From: Endomychus coccineus | Taxonomy: Eukaryota; Arthropoda; Insecta; Coleoptera; Endomychidae | Reading direction: 5' to 3' | NCBI GenBank assembly: GCA_958510875.1 | Contig: OY294067.1 | Span: 236,696,361 to 236,760,360, forward strand | DNA length: 64,000 nucleotides | Shown: positions 56,370-64,000 of the stretch, piece by piece | Numbering within the stretch: position 1 is the stretch's first letter | How the letters are laid out: every line of letters begins with the position of its first letter | Notes under the pieces: model-generated | Database searches by the model: none | Seen by the model: only the letters and a program-made list of their open reading frames with translations | Told to the model about the DNA's origin: nothing | Position numbers and translations under genes: made by a program

Positions 56370-57383
56370 CAGTGTGTCCCAGGTTTTAGTAGCAGAACTT
56401 TAACAGTGGCTAGACAATTTGATTTTGAGAAAAAAAGTTCCTATTAACATATATGCACAGACGATTAATTTCTGACATACAGGGTGATGAATTTTTTTTT
56501 AATTCTTCAATTTTGTTCGTATCTCCGAAGATAATCGAGATGTCTCAATGAAATTTGGTACCGTGGATGCGTAGATAGGTTACCACATAAGCACATAATT
56601 TTATACCGGTATTATTTCCAGTGGCGTAGATATAGGTATTTAATAGCAATAAATAGACCCGAAAAGTGTTATCACCCTGTAAAGACTACTTTTTAGGAAC
56701 AAACTTCAATGCAGAATTGAAATCTAAACAAATAAGGTCTCTTGATATTTCTTTGTACCTGGCAAATTTAATTTTCGTGACTAATTACCACCACCATGAA
56801 AATCTGGTGAAAATTGAAATAAGAGGAACCTTATATTAAAGAGCGTCGTTGAGTTACAAAAATAAAATAAGCTATCTTTTCTAATCTCTACAGCGATACA
56901 TTACAAAGAAATGCCAAATAACTAATTTTTATTGCCAAAAATGTTTAAACCAGATAACTACAATGTACTTTAATTTATAGTAATTCCACCAACAAGAGTT
57001 AACAAGACACCATTTTCTAAATTTTATGTATTAATTTTAAAGAAATTGTTCAAAATGATTCCCATTTTCTCGTGTACATAGTTCACAACGTCGTACAATA
57101 GATCTTCTAACTTCAACGAAAACTTTTTTCCAATTTTTTTCAATTGTAATAACACTTTTCAGGTCAATTTATTGTTATTAAATACCTATATCTACGCCAC
57201 TGGAAGTAATACCTGTCTCAAATTATGTGCAAATCTGCTAACCAAATTCCATTGAGACATCTTGATTATCTTCGGAGATACGAACAAAATTAAGAAATTT
57301 TTTCTAAAATTCTCAAATATTAAGCGTCTGTGAATATATGTTAATAGGAACTTTTTTCTCAAAATCGAATTTTCCATCGACTG
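56370..57383. mobile_element. Tc1/mariner-like remnant with long inverted arms
   Basis: TA flanks both ends; the termini are CAGTGTGTCC on the left and CGACTG on the right, so they have diverged. Arms of about 280-320 bp pair (for example CCAGTGGCGTAGATATAGGT). The inner minus strand encodes RRCELCTRENGNHFEQFL (about 57035-57095), the typical C-terminal end of this transposase group. The rest of the gene is gone. Confidence 0.8.
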
Positions 57384-57407
57384 TATATATTGATCATGTT
57401 TTATATA

Positions 57408-58473
57408 CAGGGTGTTGCAGAAAGACCTCCCGTAAATGCAGGGGACGGTAGATTTTACAAAAATAATCAGATTTTTTTGATAAACTATGGTCTTATCTTC
57501 TTTCGTTTCGGAGATACAGGTTGAATTTAATTTTTTTTTTTACGAAATTTTGTTATAACTCCTGTGCAGTTACAGATACATTGTTGAAGTCTTGTAGTCG
57601 GGGGTTTCAGAAGAGCCAAAAAATAAAATCAGTTAGTTGCAGATAATAAGGGCGATGAGTGCGCGACTTTTCGGAGTTTCTTTTAGCCTTAACTTTTTTG
57701 AAAATGATTTTTTTGTTTTCTTTGCACATTTTTCTGGTTTGTAATTTTATTTCAAACAAATAATGTACTCTTGTTGAAGTTATCAAAATCTCACCGTTTT
57801 CGAGAAAAACGCGTTTAAATGAACATACGCGATTTCGGTAGTAAGTAAATTGATAATGAATTTTTGTTATGTCCATTTAAGCGCGTTTTTCCGGAAATTC
57901 CCGCATTGAGGTATATCTTTGTTAACATCATTAGAAAGATTAGACAATTTTACATCATTTTGGTTCGAAGCTCATTGGCATACCGATCTTGATAAGAGAT
58001 TACACTATTGAAAGTGTAATAATTCAAATCGACTCCTTCGATTTTAGTAAACTTTAGTTTGTATGGAAGAGAAGGTACGTACTTTCAATTGTCGTATCTA
58101 TTGGTACTCGATAAATCTTAATAAAATTGGTAGATGGCGTAATTTGTGATGATAACGGTTTTATTGATTTTATCCCAAAAACTTAAGTCATACGGTATAG
58201 CTATAACATGATAATCGGAAATTAGATTAAATTTGCAGAATACGTGATTTCGGTAGTAAGTTAATGAGTTTTTGTTATGTTCACTTAAACGCGTTTTTCT
58301 CGAAAACGGTGAAATTTTGAGACCCTCAACAAGAGTATGTTATTAAATTAAATTCAACGCCCTGTATCTCTGAAACAAAAGAAGATAGGACCATAGTTTA
58401 TATGAAAAATCTGATAATTTTTGTAAAATCTACCGTCCCCTGCATTTACGGGAGATCTTCCTGAAACACCCTG
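57408..58473. mobile_element. CAGGGTG-type foldback MITE, copy 2
   Basis: Ends CAGGGTGTTGCAG and CACCCTG, with TA on both sides (57406-57407, 58474-58475). It is clearly the same family as 49525-50858 but about 270 bp shorter and less symmetric. It is inserted in the left terminal repeat of the MULE. Confidence 0.9.
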
Positions 58474-58475
58474 TA

Positions 58476-60345
58476 TATGGATTGTGGAATGTAAATATAT
58501 AGAAGTTGTGAGAAATATATATAAAACTTTGGCTTCGTATATTCGCCACTGGAGGCGCTCAGGCTGATATATTAGTCTGAGGAATTATCAATCAGGTTCG
58601 GCAACACCGATGATATAACGTCATGTACACAACGGTGATTGCTTTTGGCTTAGAATGTCATATTTCACTTTCATTCTGAGGAGTTCAAGTTGTGAACAAC
58701 TGGAATATTCAAGGAAAGAGGAAATTACTATCCACCTTTGGGGAAATGAAATGAAGATAATAATCAATGAAACTAATGAAGACAGGTTCAAGTAATTTTG
58801 CAATAATTACAAGACGTAAGTGAAACAGATGCCAACTATTTAACTAGGTATCAATAATAAGCATGAAAATATTCTTGTAGATCTAAAATACGTTGTTTTC
58901 GATCTAGGTATTATTTTCAGGATGAAAGAAGAATTGAAATATGGGCCCCACTGTTACATTGATGAATCAACACAAACATTACATTAAACAACATACTGAG
59001 GACTAAACAACTGAAGAGAAATGTGAGGGTGACTATTGAGAAGCTACTAGACACAATTGACGACCTGGTAGACATGAAAATGTGGAAGAAGATTGTGGAT
59101 ATTGAACGGCCAAATGCCAACAGCTATCAGAACCGAATTAAATCAAAAGCTCACATGAAGACGAGTGTTTAATAACAATGTGGAGGTGAAAAATGACCCT
59201 CAAGTATATGGACAATTTAAAGTAGTGATTGAAAGACCTTAACACAACATATACTATAAATTTAAAGTATGTGAGAAATAATGTAGGACACTATACTCTA
59301 TACTGCAAATAGTATGCAAATTTTGTATTAATCACTACCAGTGTGTTAGTGTCCTGAATATGCAGTAAAGAATACCTTGTGTAAGCATGTGTACTTGATA
59401 GGAATGTATGAAGAGCGAATAGGACCAAACTCTGTTTTAGATGAAGTTTTGAAGTAATAAACCACAACATGATGGGGAAAGCAACGAATTTATCAGAGGA
59501 GATGGTTCAGACACAAAAGTAAACGAAGTTTATTTTAAGCAGTGTATTGACAACATTGCCCAGGGGAATTTTGAGCCGTACGATTGGTAAATTGCACAGA
59601 AGGTTCAGGCTTTGAAACAGTGTCTATTTTCCATTATCATAAAATTCAAAATATGTGCTTTTTGTAGTTATTTCTTTGTATATACATATTATAATTAATA
59701 AATTGATTAGTAAATAAACCAGACTAAACTTACCAAAACAGAGTTTAGTGAAACAAAAATACATTAAAACATTTTCTCTAAACGTTCAAATCTGTTTCAA
59801 TATGTTGATGTGTCTATAAATTTTATCCGTTTACACAATCGAAGGTTATTATACTTTTCAAAATGAGTGAGAATAGGTTAGAATAATAGATTTAAAAAAT
59901 ACAACGATAATTCAAAACATCTTTCTGCACTTTTGAGCTACGAAATCTTTTTACCAAATCATCCAAAATTGTTTGTCGCGTGATATCTGACTGGATACAA
60001 AGTAGAGATAACGAATCGAGAATATTTTGGTATAGATATACTTGCTCACGGGTAGGCTTCTAGTCAACAGAACATAATAAGTTGGAATTACTTGACTTTT
60101 TAGTGCCCCTGTCGGGACCGTTGTCCACATAACGTTAAATCATCGGTGTTGCCGAACCTGATTATTAATTCCTCATAATAATATATTAGCCTGAGCGCCT
60201 CCAGTGGCGAATATACGAAGCTAAAGTTTTATATATATTGCTCACAACTTCTATATATTTACATTCTACAATCCGTATATATAAAACATGATCATAGAAT
60301 CATTATAATAGAAACTTATTCAATACATATTGTAAAATTAAAGAA
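58476..60345 (+). mobile_element. MULE-like transposon, terminal repeat interrupted
   Basis: Inner terminal repeats pair from 58479 (GGATTGTGGAATGTAAATAT) to about 58622 with about 60130 to 60274. When the 57408-58473 foldback is removed, pairing continues outward: GATCATGTTTTATATA at 57392-57407 is inverse to 60279-60294. Terminal repeats are thus at least 165 bp and perhaps over 200 bp. The interior carries a transposase remnant on the + strand. Long terminal repeats and the transposase motifs both fit MULEs. Confidence 0.72.
58915..59660 (+). pseudogene. MULE-like transposase remnant
   Basis: Nucleotide blocks parallel the 28.2-28.9 kb copy: TAGACACAATTGACGACCTG, GTGTCCTGAATATGCAGT and ACAGAAGGTTCAG. 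The SWIM-like finger segment is at about 59285-59400, but Cys codons and frames are damaged. The N-terminal catalytic half was not recognised. Confidence 0.6.
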
Positions 60346-60380
60346 TACATTCTAAGATGTGTAAAATATAAATTATCTTC

Positions 60381-60620
60381 TGTATTTGAATACAGCGTAT
60401 TTTCTAATCGGGACCTGCAAAGTCCAGTCTGAGAGAATCATTTTTTTCTTATAGACCTTGCCCTATGAGGTACGGTTTGTGCCATAATTAAGTAATAATT
60501 ACACAATTACACACATTGGCACAAACGGTTCCTCATAGGGCAAGGTCTATCAGAAAAAAATGATTCTCTCGGACTGGAATTTGCAGGTCCCGATTAGAAA
60601 ATACAGGGTATTTAAATACA
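60381..60620. mobile_element. Hairpin MITE, 240 bp
   Basis: Arms of about 110 bp pair nearly perfectly (for example TTTCTAATCGGGACCTGCAA and CCTTGCCCTATGAGG) around a ~30-bp AT-rich loop. A half-length relative is at 56281-56313. Confidence 0.85.
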
Positions 60621-62351
60621 GAAAATAATGACCCGGACGAATTGCAACATAAGGGTACTGAATACGCAAACCTCCGAATTTCTCAATTTTGTTTCCGAGG
60701 TTAAACTTCAACATTATGCTATAATGGGACGTGGTTAATCAAATCGTGGTAAACGCCAAAATTCTTGAATTAAATAGGTAATCATTTAGAATGAATTAAT
60801 TAATTATTCAAGTGTGTATGTTACATCAAATAGATACTTGTTTTTCTCGTTAAAACTATATAAGGAGTTAATACATTACAGCTACTTTCAGTTGAATCGA
60901 CCTTCATCTCGTCAGGTATCAAATCAGAATAATTTACAGTTACAGAGATACCCGAAAGTAATTAATTGATAATAAAATTGGTGATATCATTTGTTTATGT
61001 ATCTTCTAGTGCGTCCTATAATTTTTTTCTAACAATACTCAAATTGTATATTTGGTAGTCTCGTATTCCATGGAAACAGAATGTTTATCTCTTTTCTAGT
61101 AATTCATATAATTCTCAGAATTATTGTAAAATCAATCTTTGAAAATGAAACAATTATTGCTACTTACTTAATCAAGTATTTACTGTAATAGAGCAATGTA
61201 TTGCTAGGTTACACTACATCATTTGTAGTTCATCATGAAAACAGACTTCCAAAATAACCTCTTTTATTATACACACGATTGTTTGGAAGTTTATAAAACA
61301 GTTTCCCGCTCGGTTTATGAGGCAATCATTATTTATTTGTTTTTAAACAAATGAAAGACTAGCAGATCCAAATTCAAGTAAGTTTTTACACCGTTTAATG
61401 AACTGCTAGAAAATTTCTATTATTTTAACAGCAAAAGTAAAAAGTTTTCGATTTGATGTCGCGCCTAGAGGTCTTTGATCCCACATAATCCAATATACGT
61501 ATAAATATTCATCTCATTATCTATTATAGCTCATCTCAATTAATATAATTACTATTGAATGGGTGCGTTTTCATTTGGATTGATGAATTATTATTTATCC
61601 AGTGGTTATGTGCCGATATAGATTTGAATTCTCAAATCCTGTGTTAAGGTCATGAAAGTAACTAGTAGACAGCAACGAATAATTCATAAGAAAATTATGG
61701 GGTTATTGAAGGAATTTTATCCAAATTGATCAAGTAAATTAATATAGAGGTAATAGAATCGAATAAACTTTCACCCCATTTAACAATAAAAGATAAAGAT
61801 GGTCTAGATCAGGAATCGGCAAGGCGGTGCCCCCGAATCAATTTTAAAGTGCCCGCCGTTTAAATATTTAAATCCTCAATTTAGATATTTGAATTACAGC
61901 AGTCATATTTTGGTAGAAATTCTCATTGTGTTAGCCAATTCAACTATTGTAGGAATGGTACAATATTTAAGCCTTTGACAAAAACAGAATCTTATCGATA
62001 TCTAGATAATATTAGACTAGATGGTGGCTCCTCCTGGTAGGCAGGGGTCGCCATACAAATGAACCACACGAATAGAAGTATAAGTATTCTCATTCAATTA
62101 TACCTAATTAAAACAAAAATCTAATATTGCAGAGCATCGCGACGCGAGGTACCTATAGGTTCCAAAATGCATCATATATTCGAAGGGTAGGTAAGTATTA
62201 ACTTCAAACGCATAGAATCTGCAACCGAAGTCATGATATCCAGCTCAGTAGTTCACTTTAGGCAGATCGAGAACATGCCACAACCTCGATCCTTATTTTT
62301 CAAGAAGATGTCCATGCATCGTTATTGAGATTGTGCTGAACTGATGAACAC

Positions 62352-62354
<3 letters not shown>
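60621..62354. other. Mostly unrecognised
   Basis: Near 61806 the phrase CAGGAATCGGCAAGGCGGTG looks like a hAT-type terminus, and near 62042 CAGGGGTCGCC is similar but not inverted. No complete element could be drawn. No coding sequence was seen. Confidence 0.35.

Positions 62355-62413
<59 letters not shown>
62355..62413. repeat. (GA)n microsatellite
   Basis: About 29 uninterrupted GA dinucleotides. The minus-strand ORF across it, which reads as a Leu-Ser repeat, is an artefact. Confidence 0.98.
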
Positions 62414-62415
<2 letters not shown>

Positions 62416-62679
62416 CCCTGAGGCACTGTCCGCACCAAAAGACTCGTGAGGTGTGAAAAGATAGCAACTAAGTAGTTCAGGAATCGACCGAATTGCGGAA
62501 AGCAATTGGGATAAGAGTTTTATTTTCTTATCTAACTCCTATATCTGTGGAATCGGTATAACAGCGGTATTATTGTAGTTTTAAATTATTTTTATTGTTG
62601 AAACTTTCATTTCAATTTTTGAAAAATAAGGTACAAAACTATGTTATCACATTCTCAAATGTACCTTTGAAGTTCTCAA

Positions 62680-63135
62680 ATAGACTTAGCGAAGGCTTTT
62701 GACTCGGTGAATCATGAGAAACTACTAAACAAATTAGACTCCATCGGCATAAGAGGAAATATTAATAAATTATTTCAAAAATTTTTAATTGGTAGAGTAC
62801 AACAGGTTAAAATTGGTAATACGACGAAAGAGAAGTAAGTTTCGGAGTCCCTCAAGATACAGTATTGGAACCTATACTGTTCAGTATTTATATGAATGAT
62901 TTACTCCTATTAGACTCTCTTGGTAATATTATCTCATTTACCGACGATACAGCGATATTTCATAAAGGACCCTCATGGAAAGAACTAAAGAAGGTGGAGC
63001 AAGATTTGAAAATTATAGAAAAATTGGTTTGACACCAACATATTAACTTTAAATTTAGATAAGACTAAAATATTCACCTTTGCCCTTTATGAAAATTCAT
63101 TACCATATTTTGAAGAGATTAATATCTGGTTTTAA
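62680..63135 (+). pseudogene. Non-LTR RT core fragment
   Basis: It reads IDLAKAFDSVNHEKLLNKLD (RT motif A with its Asp), then FGVPQDTVLEPILFSIYMND. Next is SFTDDTAIF, the catalytic loop with Thr in place of the usual Ala before DD. After one frame change comes NILTLNLDKTKIFTFA. A frameshift near 62836 also splits it. Both ends are missing; the right side is cut by an LTR element. Confidence 0.82.
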
Positions 63136-63138
63136 ATA

Positions 63139-63440
63139 TTGTTAGTTAGTTCATTGTATTTGTTTATTATTAAGTATGTATAATTTAAAGTAAGTGATAG
63201 TTCCTATTCTTGTTTAAGTTAGTTATAAGTTATGGCTCATGCCCCTCCATTATTACCACTCTCAACCCGGATTTACCCTCTTGTCGAGGAACCAGGTAGA
63301 AAATGTGTAGTTAAGAAAAGATGTAGCAGCCTGCTAGTACAGTTTTTAAAACCTCTTGAAAGAGTCCAAAATTATCTATTTAAATAAATGTTATTGTTTG
63401 AAAACAGTTTTAATTAATCCAGAAAAGACCCATGAAAATA
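63139..63440 (+). repeat. Putative 5' LTR of a BEL/Pao-like element
   Basis: It starts TGTTAGTTAG and ends GAAAATACA, has an AATAAA near 63384, and is followed by sequence leading to a gag-like start. TGTT...ACA ends suit BEL/Pao. The matching 3' LTR is outside the window, so boundaries are provisional. Confidence 0.5.
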
Positions 63441-63551
63441 CAGTCCACTCGATCGATTGATGGTGAAAACGAAACATTGGTCCTACGATACCGGATGCGA
63501 AAATAATTAAGATTTCCTGCCACGTGATGATGTTTGATGTTTGAATGCAGT

Positions 63552-63564
63552 TGGCGACGATTAT
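63552..63564 (+). other. Possible primer-binding site
   Basis: TGGCGACGATTAT resembles tRNA-complementary primer sites that start TGG. It lies about 110 bp beyond the proposed LTR end, so either the LTR extends to here or this is a chance match. Confidence 0.3.
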
Positions 63565-63917
63565 TTTCTGATATAAATGTGAGTTCCTTTGTTATCCTTT
63601 AGATTTGTGTATGTATTCAATTTGTTTAAAAGGGTTTACAGATTCTTCAGGTTAAGATTGTTTCTCGATGCTTTATTATTACATGATTAATATAATATGA
63701 TTTATTAATGCTTCTGGATTTACTTAAATAGTTTATAGATGATAAATTGATATATAGAGGCTGATTAGATTGATGATATAGATTTGAATAATGATTCACA
63801 GATACGTTTGTTTATAAAGTTTATTACTTTAATTTAAGATTTGATTATAAGATTAACAGTTTTTCTGTTGATTATTTAAAATTGAGATTTGTAGTAAATC
63901 AATTACGTTTAATCAAA

Positions 63918-64000
63918 ATGGATGCCTTGATTAGGAAAAGGGGTTGCATTAAAAGCAAACTAACCACTCTTTCAAAATCAGTAGATTTATTATATGATCA
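63918..64000 (+). CDS. Start of a BEL/Pao-like gag (partial)
   Basis: The ATG at 63918 opens a frame to the window end reading MDALIRKRGCIKSKLTTL and on. An N-terminal RG.IK.KLT pattern is usual in BEL/Pao gag proteins. Only 27 codons are visible. The 480-bp AT-rich leader before it would be the element's 5' untranslated region. Confidence 0.5.
   Translation, partial: MDALIRKRGCIKSKLTTLSKSVDLLYD

Noticed and set aside
61806..62060. Complete hAT element
   Set aside because: Two terminus-like phrases are in direct, not inverted, orientation and no target duplication was found.
62293..62505. Leu-Ser repeat protein
   Set aside because: Product of the GA microsatellite on the minus strand.

Overview
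This window is eukaryotic, AT-rich, repeat-dominated DNA. It is most likely an insect genome, perhaps a beetle, judging from the transposon families; that is inference. I recognise no complete conventional host gene. Nearly every ORF with recognisable homology belongs to a mobile element. The exceptions are a THAP-domain remnant, a possible zinc-finger exon, a 59-codon secreted-peptide ORF and a few unassigned ORFs. A perfect recursive-splice-site motif near 23.3 kb, plus the lack of host genes, fits a window inside a very long intron or intergenic region.

Layout. 0-8 kb: the 3' end of a non-LTR retrotransposon, a decayed DD41D-type Tc1/mariner transposon, a hAT-like MITE with 8-bp target duplications, a tRNA-derived SINE, Penelope (PLE) debris and a Jockey-like fragment. 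8-17 kb: AT-rich sequence, an endonuclease remnant, a non-LTR element split by a long inverted-repeat (foldback) element, the small secreted-peptide ORF, a second foldback and a 192-bp tandem duplication. 17-25 kb: THAP remnant, a nearly intact mariner, a foldback with a tandem core, the recursive splice motif and a transposon with end-duplicated arms. 25-34 kb: mostly unexplained AT-rich DNA, a MULE-like transposase remnant, PLE fragments, a ~310-bp tandem repeat and a dead PLE copy. 34-43 kb: a 2.45-kb foldback, a short-LTR Gypsy deletion derivative nested in a non-LTR element, and another foldback. 43-50 kb: a DD41D-type pseudogene element and the best element here, a full-length Penelope element with an intact 802-codon RT/GIY-YIG ORF and a hammerhead ribozyme motif in its pseudo-LTR. 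50-61 kb: nested DNA transposons, including a MULE whose terminal repeat was hit by at least one TA-targeting foldback. 61-64 kb: a GA microsatellite, a non-LTR RT fragment and the 5' end of a BEL/Pao-like LTR element running off the window.

Two things stand out. One is the density of long-arm inverted-repeat elements: more than ten, from several families. The other is a short DNA box, close to ATTCGTGTTCAGCGACCC, that recurs in otherwise different foldbacks. Most protein-coding elements are broken by frameshifts, stops or catalytic substitutions. The Penelope ORF is open throughout, and the mariner appears to need only its N-terminus repaired.
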